From: Lutjanus erythropterus
Lineage: Eukaryota > Chordata > Actinopteri > Lutjaniformes > Lutjanidae
Reading direction: 5' to 3'
Length of the DNA stretch: 64,000 bases
Assembly: GCA_020091685.1 (NCBI GenBank)
Contig: CM034599.1
Span: forward strand, 5,364,836-5,428,835
A program made the translations under genes and the position numbers. Under the pieces are notes generated by a model. It saw nothing but the letters and a program-made list of their open reading frames with translations. It had not been told where the DNA came from and made no database searches. Positions 11,815 to 22,110 of this stretch are shown here, in pieces. Position 1 is the stretch's first letter. Each line of letters begins with the position of its first letter.

Positions 11815-14800
11815 ATGATAGAAGGTGGAATTACATCCAGGATGTCAGGAATAATTGAGAATGCTGGGCATCATCCGTCTCCACAGGACTACAGGTAGGA
11901 TTTCTGATTTTTATATATATGCAGCATCTAAAAAGTTTGTTATTTTTTGTTGCATGTTGTCAAAATCACTCAGGCTCAAATCTGAGACGCCTCAACAGAT
12001 GAAAGGAATATTTTCTATTAATCAAACCTTTAAGGTGTTTTCACAAATGGTCGTGGAACAAACTGTCTAACCCCACTATGTTTCATCTAAAGGTAGATGG
12101 ACAGCTCTTTTTGTGCATGGGGGGGTTTCATGAAAAAAGGAGAGAGAGAAAAAAAATCCTGAAGAATAAATGATTTTCAGTCTGAATGGATCTGTCAGAA
12201 ACCATCAGCTCTGTTTACACTCCCGCTGTCGGCACACGGAGAGCCTGAGCCTCTTGGCCTGCCGGCTCAGGGGGAGACGGGGCGCTCTGGGTCACCAGTA
12301 TGCACAAGTGGCTCCCAATTAGAAAAAGGAGGGAGGGAGGGAGGGGAGAGGAGGGGAGGGAGGGCAAGGAGGAGGAGGTGCAATATTTAGTGTTGTTGAA
12401 CCTCTGGGAAGGCTCGGATGATACATGGAGACACCAGCTCTACATGTTGTGCATCAGTGAACAATTTCTATGCTGCTGGTGGAGAGAGAGAGAGAGGAGG
12501 GGAGGTGGGAAGGACCCCTCCACCCCAGTGTATCATCTATTCTTTAGTTTATATCAGTTAAAAAAAAAAAAAGGTGTTTTACTAAAAAAAAGTGTCCAGA
12601 CTGTCTTAAACATTTAAGTTAAGTAATTTTGGAATGACTCAAAACAAATTAAAAAAAATTAGTCAAATAAACTTGATATTAATTCAGTTGAACTTGAGAA
12701 AACATAGTTAATAAGCTCAAGAGATGAAGTTGAACTGACAACTCCTCAGTCACACTGACACACATTACAAACAAATGTGATTTCCTTTTACATTTTCTCA
12801 GTTTGAAAAGTCAGTTTTTCATTTCACACAAAGAGCTCGCAGCTGCAGCTGCTCCTGCTGGAGTTACATTGTTTAAGTACTGGCACAAAGACAAAATGTA
12901 AAACTGCTCCCACTGAATTTATTAAAATTGAAGTGTTAAGGGGGCTGAATTCAGTGCTAACCTTCACCAGAGCTTGCAGGGTTTTAATTATTTTTAGCAA
13001 CCACGTCTTATTTTAAAGTGTATTAGAGACACACAGAAAGTTCTCATTGTGTTTTTTCTTCCAACTATAAAAAAAGAAGGGTCTCAAGGGAGTTTTAACT
13101 CTCATGCAATGCATGCTGGGAAGTCTGCTAATATGTTGATCATATTTCCTTAGATTCAACTCATCATTTAAGTCAAAAAGACATCAAGTTAAAAGAATTT
13201 GTATTTATGAGTTAAGTGTTCTTAAAAGAAATGGTAGAAATATTAAGTTTAATTAACTTAAATGAATAAAACTTGTATATTTGCGACCATATTGTAAAAC
13301 ATCATGAAGGAATTTAGTGGAATCAACTTATCTGATGTCATTAATTCAACAAATAGACCTCCAGTTAGAAAAACACATTTATGAGGTCTGAAGTGTTCTG
13401 AAAATAAACTTTAATTAACTTAAACAAATAAAATTTGTATATTAACACCAATTCTATAAAGCATAAAACAGTAATTTAGTAGAATCAGTAGAGAGTCAGT
13501 AGTAGAATTAGCTTTTCTGATGAACTCATCATAAATATTTAGGTTTCATAATGTCAAGGTAATTCAACTTAAAATGTCTGGATTTCTGAGTTGTTCTGGC
13601 TTCAAGTCTTTTAATTTCAGTGATGTGTTGAATAAAGTCCCTGCTGTGAGTTCAACTTAAATTTCAAAAGAAAATTAGAAAACCTTGAGCTAATTATTTA
13701 ACCAAAGTTCAGTCAACTTACATTTTTAAGGAACTTCTGTTTTTGAGATGAATTATTCACGGTGCAGCTACAACAAATGTTGTACATAGTTCTGCTTCAG
13801 GTTGAGTGTGTAATTTTTGTGCTTTTTGTACAAAATACAAGATAATAAATAGGGGTAAAAGTCTCTATCTTTGCAGGGCTTTCATTCAATCAGTTAGAAC
13901 CTTTCAGATTAAGCTTGAGCGTTATTTCTTAATTTTATCAGAAATGAAAGAAAGCAAACTTGATTAAACTTCAAAGCTCCAGCTGTGATGCCTTGCAGGG
14001 TGTTGGACTTCACAATACCACCTGCTTCAAAAGGACAGTCACTCCAAATCATTTCCTGGCGCATGCAAGGTGTTTGAGGACATGTGCTGCTGATTCCTGG
14101 CTGCAGTGATGTCACTTAATTCAGACGGCAGACACACAGTCCTGACCTCAAACTACATTTGCACCCCCTCTGGCCCTGAGGCTTCGTTGATTTCCCCATT
14201 CAGGGAGGGGTGATGGTGGTGGTGGTGGTGGTAGAGGGGGATGTTGTTGGGAGAGGCAGTGAGGAGGATAGAGGCTGGAAAGGGACAGGGAAGCAGATGG
14301 CATCCTATTTGTCCCTCTTATGTGAGGGCTGTCATTCCAACAGATTAATGCAAGGGTCGGGTAAAGAAAAGAAACGACAGAGACAATCAAGGAAGGGTCT
14401 GGGGAAGACAATGGAGCCACGTGCCACTGGGCAGATTTGTCGTTTGGGACACAATAGGTGATCATTTTTCAATAGACAAGGCCAACTGTTGCAGGCAACA
14501 TGTGCTGCTGTCCCATGTTTCAAACGATCTCATGCGTTGTTTACTTATGATTCAGCCAATGGTTAAGGCGAGAGCGTGGTCACCTGACACAGGGTTGATT
14601 TTTTTATTAGGAGATTTGGTGTGTGTGTGTGTGTGTGAGGAGGGGTGGTGGTGGGGGGGGGGTTTACTCGTACACTGTCCACAGACACACAAAGTAACTG
14701 AATAGTATGTGTTGTCATAGCGACCCCAATTACGAAACCCTTGCACAGAAAAGTGTGTGTGTGTGTGCGTGCGGAGAAGACTGGAGAGGATTCAAGAGGA

Positions 14801-17800
14801 TTCCTCTCTTTTCTTTCTTTCTCTTTCGAGGCTCGCCACATAAAAGACGTGATGACTGAAGGCTGATTGGTACTGGCAGCGCACTGGTTAAACAGGAATC
14901 CTGCTTTTAATCCAGGTTATAGCAAAGAAATTAAAAAAATATATGTTGAAAAATATTCTTCTTTTATATAAAACTTAAATTTTGAATTATTTCCTTTTTT
15001 TCAAATTTGTATTTATTCGAGCTGCAACAATTATTTGATTATTTTGATTAGTTGTCATCTATTAAATTGATCGCAAAACCTCTGGCCTGGTGTGATCAAT
15101 CCATCATGATTTTTCTGGTGTAAATTGCAGAGTTTCTCTCCAATAAAATGGGATTAAATGGCAGTCAGCTTCTGTAGCTCAAAACGACAAAAAAAAAATG
15201 TGAAAAGTTCAACACCAGTGTCTCTTTCCAAATTTTTCAAAAGGGAAATTCTTTCTAGTAGAAAAGAAAGTAGTTCCGGTAGATTCATCTGCAGAAAGAA
15301 AGTAGTTCCTACATGAAACTGCTCACAGCACGGTCACACCTGGTGTTGAATTTCTTTTCACTATTTTCTGATATTTTATGGATCAAGGAACTAATCGTTT
15401 AATTGAGAAAATGATCGTTAGTTGTAGCATTAGTATTCATCACCCACAAAGCAGAGAACTAAGAACTAAAAGATCACTTGTAGAAAAAAAACAATCTGAA
15501 CAGATGATTTCCTCTGAATGGAAAGCTTGTTTAACTCCCTCATTGTTGATTAAAACTGCCACTGCTAAATAACACTTGTAGTTAATCTCCTTATGGTAAA
15601 TCCTGGATGGCATGGCTAATACAAGGCTTCACTGAGCAGCTTTCATCTCTGTTTCCCCACATTCACTCTCATTACAGTGGGTTTGACTTTGAAGGACAAA
15701 ATGTTCTATCAAGTGTTCAGATTTAAATTCCACTTCTGCTCTTCGTGTCTAAACTGACAGCCGTGTTAACCCCCCCCCCCCCTCCTCTTTCTCCCTCGAA
15801 GGCTTCTGACCACGGACCCCTCCCAGCTGAGGGAGGAGGACCTCCCTGGGGACCTGCAGTCTCTGTCATGGCTCACCTCCGTGGATGTGCCCCGACTACA
15901 GCAGATGGCTGATAGCCGAGGCCACAGTAACGGGCCCTCCCAGGGCAGCTTGCTGGAGCAACAGACAGGTGAGGGCGACAGTGCGGGGAGGGGACGGTGC
16001 AACATTCAAAAACTGCAGCATCTCTCTGATTGGATGAATTGGGACTGATGGATTCTGATGGATTTCTGGCCCCTGCAGATATGAGCACAGTTTTATGAGG
16101 CTATCCTGAAAGACAAAGACCAGTGAAAATACAATACACTAATAACTGTTCTATACTGAAAACACAGGGACAGTTAATGTCCGAGCTTAATCCATCTGAT
16201 CCACAAAGACAGCTGATTGTCCAGTCTCATTCCCACGTTGTCAAACACTGACATTTCAGGAATGAGACCCAACAAAAAAATATCTTAACCAGCTAGGATT
16301 GGCCAAAGTCTCCCGTCACGGTCTAGATTTTCTAAAGCCTGAAAACAGAGCCGAGAGGAGAAGCAGCAGTCTAGTTCTCTCTCAGACCACTTAAATTTCA
16401 TTATTATGGAATATTTGCCCAATGGCGCCAAAAATAAACTGCCTACCCCAGCTTTAAAGGACCAATCCACAGACCTTATACTGAACAGCTGAATTGTAGA
16501 TGCATCATTCTGTTTTTAATGAGAGATTGCTGCTGAGCTTCTTATATATGGTATTTTTTGGTGCTATGAGCATCACAAACCAATCACCATTACGCCCCAA
16601 GCTACAGCCAACATCTTCAAATCTCAGAAATCACAACATAACTACCTGGATGAAGTTTTTCGGTGAACCTTTAATCTAACAACAGTCCGGCCGCTCCTTC
16701 TCACAGCTCAGCTGAGCAACATGACGATGACAGCGGGTCAAGGCTCCATGCTCCACCTGCAGAGCAACATGCAGCACAGCCCTCTGGGAATCAGCATCAT
16801 CAACACCCACAGCGGAAGCGTGAGTTTTAGCATCGCTCTGTTCACTTTGTGTTTTATGACACAACTTGACTGTCAAATATAATGATGTATGTATTTTACA
16901 GATGTCTCCATTCTCCATGAATGGGCTGCCCTCTCCAGGATACCAGTGCCCTACCTCAGTCTACCAGCCTACACCCCAGCAGGTGTACTCTCTCACCCAA
17001 ACCGGACAACAGGTACCAAACTCTTAACTCAAAAAGAGCCTGATTTGATCAACACTAAAAGTATAGTCCTTTGACCAGTGGTGGAATGTAACTAAGTACA
17101 TTTCTTCAAGTACTGTACTTAAGTACTGGGCCTGTACTATTTATTCTGTACTCTTGTACTCTCACAATAATTAATGACGATGCTCATTATTCTCTCTTTT
17201 GTTCTTGTAGTGTTCAACGGGTGGGCTTTATAGCAATGTCTCTTTCAACAACCAAAGTCTCTTCACACAACCTCGCCTGGCTCCGCAAGACCAGGAGCTG
17301 CAGCCCAAGTCTTTCCCCAAACCAATCTATTCCTACAGGTCAGAGCTGGCTTATTTAGCTGACAAAAATATTATCTGCTGAATTTCCTTTGAACTACATT
17401 CTAATAATGATTTGCATTGGATTTGTCTGTTGTTTTTTCTTTTTTTTCAACAGCTGTTTGATTGCCATGGCTCTGAAGAACAGCAAAACTGGCAGCCTCC
17501 CAGTCAGTGAGATCTATAGCTTTATGAAGGAACACTTTCCTTATTTCAAGGTATGACATTAATATTACAGACTAAAAGAGAAAGTGCACGTAGGTAAAGA
17601 ATGTGACTGATTATGTACTACTTGTCTCCCTGTAGACTGCACCTGACGGATGGAAGAACTCAGTCAGACACAATCTGTCCTTAAACAAATGCTTTGAGAA
17701 AGTGGAGAACAAGACGAGCAGCTCGTCCCGTAAGGGCTGTCTGTGGGCGCTGAACCCTGCCAAAATTGACAAGATGGAGGAAGAGATGCAGAAGTGGAAA

Positions 17801-19768
17801 CGCAAGGACCTCCCAGCCATCCGCCGCAGCATGGCTAACCCCGGTCAGAAATTAATTTTGTTAAATGTAAAAGGTCTGCTGTCTATGGACAGCCACGTCT
17901 GCCAATGTGATGAAAAAAAAGATTGTGTAAGTCATTATAATGAGAAACTTTCCCAAAATAACGACTTAGTTTCTGAAAATAGTAAGTTATTATTTTAGGA
18001 AATTTTCTTATTTTGACTTACAGGATTTTTTTCAGTAATTTTGGCAGTAATGACCTTCCATATCAGCCCAACTAAGCAAGGAGTCACCAAAAAAAGTGTC
18101 CACATCATCAGTCTGATAATCTGTGTTCTTCCCTGCAGATGAGTTGGACAAACTGATCACAGACCGTCCGGAGAACTGCAGACGTAAGGCTTTAGAGCCT
18201 GGCATGACCCGGCTGCCGGGCTGTCCCACCGGCCTCCCGCTGCCCGTCTCGGCCCAGATGCAGCCTCAGCCTATCGTCACGCTGTCCCTGCCCTGCTTAC
18301 CCATGCACCAACACCACCAGCTTCAGGCCCAGCTCCAGGCTCAGGCCCGCCTGGCCCCCATGTCCCCCGCCCCGGCCCAGACCCCTCCCCTCCACACGGT
18401 CCCCGACCTTTCCCACAGTCCGCTCACCCAGCAGTCCAGCAAGCCTCCAGACGATTTCTACGTTGTGCACGGTGACACACACACAGAGGTGGACGCACTG
18501 GACCCTAGCATCATGGACTTTGCCCTTCAAGGTAAATAAATTTTTAAAAGGGTCAGCCATGTTTTTTGTTTGCCAGTTTGCTGGGGGTCCCAACCCCCAC
18601 TGGGCAACCAAAGTTTCACAGGGGGCCATGTGGCCTTCTTGAGGGGAGTAAATTATCCTTAAAAAATACATACTGCCTCCTATATCTCAGCGCTTCATTC
18701 ATTTCTGTTGAGGAAACTAAATCAAATGGTTATTCTAAAAGTTAAGATTATTATTTAAGAGAGGATAAGGGCATGATGAAGACCTCACAAACTACATTCA
18801 TAGAGCCTTCACTCTCTGCTGAACAACCTCATCTTGCATTTTTAATATTAGAGCTAATAGAGTAATGACTAATTATCACTGACCTTGACTATTTATCAAA
18901 AAGGGAGCCTATAAAATAGGGATGTAACAATACCAAAAATTCAAGGTAAAATAATACCACAATATGATATTTAGACTTGACATTAAGTCATAAATCTGAT
19001 GTATGGAACATTTTTTGTTTGCATAAAATGTATTCTTCTGTTTTTTTTTTGTTCTTTAATGAAATAAAAGTGACCAGTCATAAAGTAGGCATTGTGCAAA
19101 AAATTGGCCTAGTAAAATTTTATGTAGCATAGTATTAACTTTTTTGTGATATTGCAATATTCAATAGTTTACATCCTAACGTTATGCATTAAAAATACAT
19201 AATGCAGACAGAGAATTGTGTAAAAAAGTTCTTAAAATATCAGGAAGACTCCTCTCTGATGCAGTATTCACAGGAAAAAAATGTAATTCCTCTAAATCAC
19301 TAATTTTACACAAATCTCCTGCAGTAACTGCGTTCATTATTTGGGTTAATTGTACAGTTTATCAGCTGTTCTGTACTATTCTGAAGTATCCTTAAATAGT
19401 AAGAGGTTTACTGAATGACTGAAGGGGTCCCCTTAAGAAAAAAGGCTGAGGCACACTGTGTGAGATACAGGAAGTGTTGCTGCATCAGTCCACTAACCTC
19501 TCTGTCTCTCTGCTCAGGTAATCTGTGGGAGGAAATGAAGGATGACAGCTTTAACCTGGACGCTTTGGGTACCTTCAGTAACTCCCCCCTCCGACTATCA
19601 GACTGTGACTTGGGATCAGCCAGCCTCCCTCCCGCCTCCACTGGAGCCAACCTGCCACTGTCGGACGTGCAAGTGACGGGCCTGTACACCTCCTATGCCT
19701 CCCAGGATCCCCTGTCCTCCCAGTACATGGTCACACCAGCCAACAGCAAGCCCATCGTCCTGTTATAG
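11815..19768 (+). CDS. foxn4: Forkhead box N4 transcription factor (nine coding exons)
   Basis: This is a winged-helix DNA-binding transcription factor. In vertebrates FOXN4 acts in the nucleus to specify amacrine and horizontal retinal neurons and V2b spinal interneurons. Coding exons: 11815-11894, 15802-15968, 16707-16819, 16902-17012, 17211-17338, 17454-17550, 17636-17843, 18139-18531, 19518-19768. All junctions are GT-AG and keep frame, giving 515 aa, close to the mammalian length. The N-terminus reads [14 protein letters not shown], then [20 protein letters not shown]. The forkhead domain spans about residues 194-285 ([20 protein letters not shown]); recognition helix [13 protein letters not shown] is at 240-252. 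A Pro/Gln-rich part follows, then the acidic C-terminal activation segment [20 protein letters not shown]. The start ATG is the one matching the conserved N-terminus. Identity is firm. Confidence 0.97.
12321..12380. repeat. Purine-rich (GGGA)n tract in foxn4 intron 1 (coding)
   Basis: Consecutive 'gggagggagggagg' units grade into 'gaggaggagg'. G-runs of three or more recur every 3-5 bases, a pattern compatible with G-quadruplex folding on the plus strand (foxn4 sense). Confidence 0.85.
12540..13760. repeat. AT-rich repetitive block with an internal imperfect duplication
   Basis: Many 'acttaa', 'ttaattaactt' and 'attcaactt' phrases recur through this block of foxn4 intron 1. Two segments, about 13210-13345 and 13385-13530, align with each other. 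They share 'agtgttct', 'tttaattaacttaaa', 'aataaaa.ttgtatatt', 'aatttagt.gaatca' and 'tctgatg' in that order, so they are diverged copies about 170 bp apart. This is probably a decayed non-autonomous element. Confidence 0.5.
14030..14560. promoter_or_regulatory. Candidate intronic regulatory zone of foxn4
   Basis: This non-repetitive stretch lies in the long (3.9 kb) first coding intron. It carries several E-boxes (caactgttg at 14484, caacatgtgctg at 14497, cagatg at 14294) and Sox-like 'acaatag' at 14451, flanked by low-complexity tracts (GGT)n at 14209-14233 and (GT)n at 14619-14638. The call is a weak inference from motif clustering and from the lack of transposon features; conservation could not be tested. 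Confidence 0.25.
15015..15425 (+). repeat. Dispersed 'gctgcaacaatta' repeat
   Basis: The stretch begins 'gagctgcaacaattatttga', with 'attagttgtcatctattaaa' following, and ends around 'gaactaatcgtttaattg' and 'atgatcgttagttgtagca'. The two ends are mutually inverted, as in a very common teleost MITE-like family. Further copies are at 39815-40095, 55640-55725 and 59300-59375. Confidence 0.65.
16485..16670. repeat. Dispersed repeat shared with 35835-36090
   Basis: Within foxn4 intron 2, 'ttttttggtgctatgagcat' plus 'cacaaac' parallels 'ttttttggcgctttgagcgc' plus 'tacaaac' at 35889-35920. The downstream 'ccaacatcttcaaatc' and 'gccagacatctctacagctg' regions sit at similar spacing. These are two diverged copies of one dispersed family. 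Confidence 0.5.
18910..19200. repeat. Decayed AT-rich repeat in foxn4 intron 8
   Basis: The phrases 'agggatgtaacaatacc', 'aataccacaatatgatattt' and 'gtgatattgcaatattcaat' are characteristic of a frequent fish repeat ('gggatgtaacaatat...gatattgc'). It is non-coding. A related piece is at 54038-54150 in pole. Confidence 0.45.
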
Positions 19769-20445
19769 AGCAGCTCAGCTGTCTCCAACTGATTTACTCA
19801 ACCATCTGTGGATATCTGTGGACGCCACCTGAGGTCAAACGCTGCGTTTCTTGTGTGCTCCTTCAGTCAGCTGGAACCAACTTGGAGAAGGATGTTTTAA
19901 AAATCATCTCACAGGAACTCAAACCGCTGATAAATAAAGAAATGGCTGTGAGAAAAAGTATGTAAGACTTAAAGTATCTAGCTTTGCCAAGCAAAGACTC
20001 AAAGCCTGTATGAGTACAAAGACTCTATGTGGAGATGTTGTACGTGTAACTTAGCGCCCACCAGTTTTTTCTACTGTTCACTCTGCGTTTTAAAGCCCTC
20101 CCATCCTGTACTGTAGCCCCCCTCAGTCTCTTGTCTGTTGTATTGTGCTAGACATTATTGCTGTGATGTTTTATTTATATTTATAAAAGGCAGCTGGAGA
20201 AGGTGATGACTCTATCAATCTTTTTGCTGTATATATTTGAATGTTTCAAATTGCTATCGCCACAGAAAAGCTTTCTTTCGACTTGTATTTGCCCAAAACG
20301 CCGATGTGTGCCAACACTTTGAGTAATTACACATTATTCTTTTTACACACTGTGATTAACGTGTCTCAAAGTCAGATGTATATTATGTTCATTAACTTGA
20401 TCATAATAAAAATCAAAATGGGTAAATAAAAGAAGTTTCTTTTGC
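19769..20445 (+). other. foxn4: foxn4 3' UTR with poly(A) signals
   Basis: After the stop at 19766-19768 no further coding signal is seen. Canonical AATAAA hexamers occur at 20405-20410 and 20425-20430, followed by a T-rich stretch ('agaagtttcttttgcc'). This places the transcript end near 20430-20450. An earlier AATAAA at 19933-19938 could give a short 3' UTR. Confidence 0.6.
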
Positions 20446-20449
20446 CAAA

Positions 20450-22110
20450 AAATATCTCAACGACATTTATTAACAAACAGTCCTTGGCAGGATACAACAG
20501 AGTGTCTATACATTCGAATGAAACGTCATGGCTGATTTTTTTAAGGCAAATGAAGACGTTACCTGGGGGTCCACTTTGGCGATTATTGTCCAACCTGAGT
20601 CTTAAGAATTACTGCATTATATCAGAGATAAACCAACAAAAATTAAAAAAGAAATGCTCAGAAATTTCACATACAGCGTCACAGTCTCTCCCGTCATTCA
20701 TAACATTGTCTTGTCATTGTCAAAACACTACAGCATAAACACACATACAGACTGAAAGTGTCAACACAAAAGAGAAAATTCTTAAATTCAAGACAACTGT
20801 CTTCACAAAAGTTTTGAGTTTTGAATCAAACTCAAACTCTTAAATTTTCCCAGCCTATAATCTTTTGTTAAGATGACTTACTTTTTTCTTAAAGAAGAAA
20901 ATTAACAAACAAACAAAAACTTCTTAATCTTAGAACTTAATCTGAGTTTTAGAGACAAAAAAATGTTGAGTACATTCATTACATACTGGTGCCTCTATGT
21001 GACCTACAAAAGTTAACAAGTGGTAATACAAGTGTAGTAGCTTTAATGTGAAAGTGAATAACTGTTAATAATCTAATAATTTCAAGTGCAACAATTTAAT
21101 TTTAAGAACTCAAGTAATGAAAACTTGGACTCAGCGCTCACTGTGAGCAGTCTTTAAAATGCAGACTTTTTGGGTGTCTAAAACTCAAAGATTCAAGTTT
21201 ATCTAAAGAAGAAAAGTAAATAATATCAACATAGGATTACTGGTTGGCAGAACTTGTTTTAGTTTATTTCAAACATAAGAGCTTAAGTTTGACTTAAAAC
21301 TCAAAAGTTTAGTGAAGCCAGTTGTCTTGAAATTCTGAGTTTTTGCAGCTTTTTAAATTTTTTTTTTTTTTTTACAGTGAATGAAAAGATGAACGACTGA
21401 GTCGAACATCAACAGTGAAATGACAACTACACTTATGATACTGCTTATTAGAAAAAAAAAATCTGCATTATAATACTGGTAAAAATTCATAATTTTTGTC
21501 AATGCAGATATGAACCAGAATTGACTGGTTTCATAATTTTCTGGCTCAATTTTTTTTTGTTTGTTTGTTTTATTTTGAAAATTGATCCAAGAATCGATCA
21601 GCTGTCTGAGCTACATTCAAAAATGAACACAACATTTTTTATTTATTTAATACTGCTAACTTAATGTGAAAAACAGCACCTCATTATGAAGTCCCCCACT
21701 TCATTAAACCTGCATAGGTCTGCCTTAACAGACTGCACAGAGCTTATTAAGGCTAATTTAACACTGATGCATCTTTATGTACAAATACAGCCATATGAAA
21801 TGTGCGTCACAGTCAGAGTTTGTGAACCTGAAAAGCTCCTGGACCGAACAGCTGAAATGACTAATTGATACCTGACAAATGTAAAAGACAAACCCTTCGT
21901 CTGTCAGCAGTGGACCGGATTATGACGCCATTCGACGCCAAAGTTTACGACAGACAGGACGCTGCATTGGTGATCACTGAGGAGTTAAGTCACTTTGTGC
22001 ATGTGCTTTTCTTTAGCTTTTCTACCTCTTTAACTATGAAGTACAATCAACTCGGACAGAGCTTTTTGTTCGTTACTGTTAATAAAACCTGACGAAGCCC
22101 GTCTTAAAGC
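20450..22110 (-). other. acacb: acacb 3' UTR (probable extent)
   Basis: The acacb stop codon is at 22111-22113. On the minus strand, an AATAAA (tttatt at 20466-20471) would place cleavage near 20445-20455. Other hexamers at about 21638-21650 would give a ~0.5 kb UTR instead. The long version includes the inverted-repeat element at 20770-21355. The sequence alone does not say which signal is used. Confidence 0.45.
20770..21355. mobile_element. MITE with ~70 bp terminal inverted repeats
   Basis: The left end (about 20770-20845, with 'aattcaagacaactgtcttc' and 'acaaaagttttgagtttt') is the reverse complement of the right end (about 21278-21355, with 'actcaaaagtttagtgaagc' and 'cagttgtcttgaaattc'). 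Identity over the arms is high by eye. The interior is AT-rich and non-coding. It lies between foxn4 and the acacb stop codon, probably within the acacb 3' UTR. Confidence 0.7.

Noticed and set aside
17844..17998. In-frame read-through of foxn4 exon 7 to a stop about 150 bp into the intron
   Set aside because: A good donor (ccccg|gtcaga) and the matching next exon show it is intronic. It could only matter if intron retention is demonstrated.
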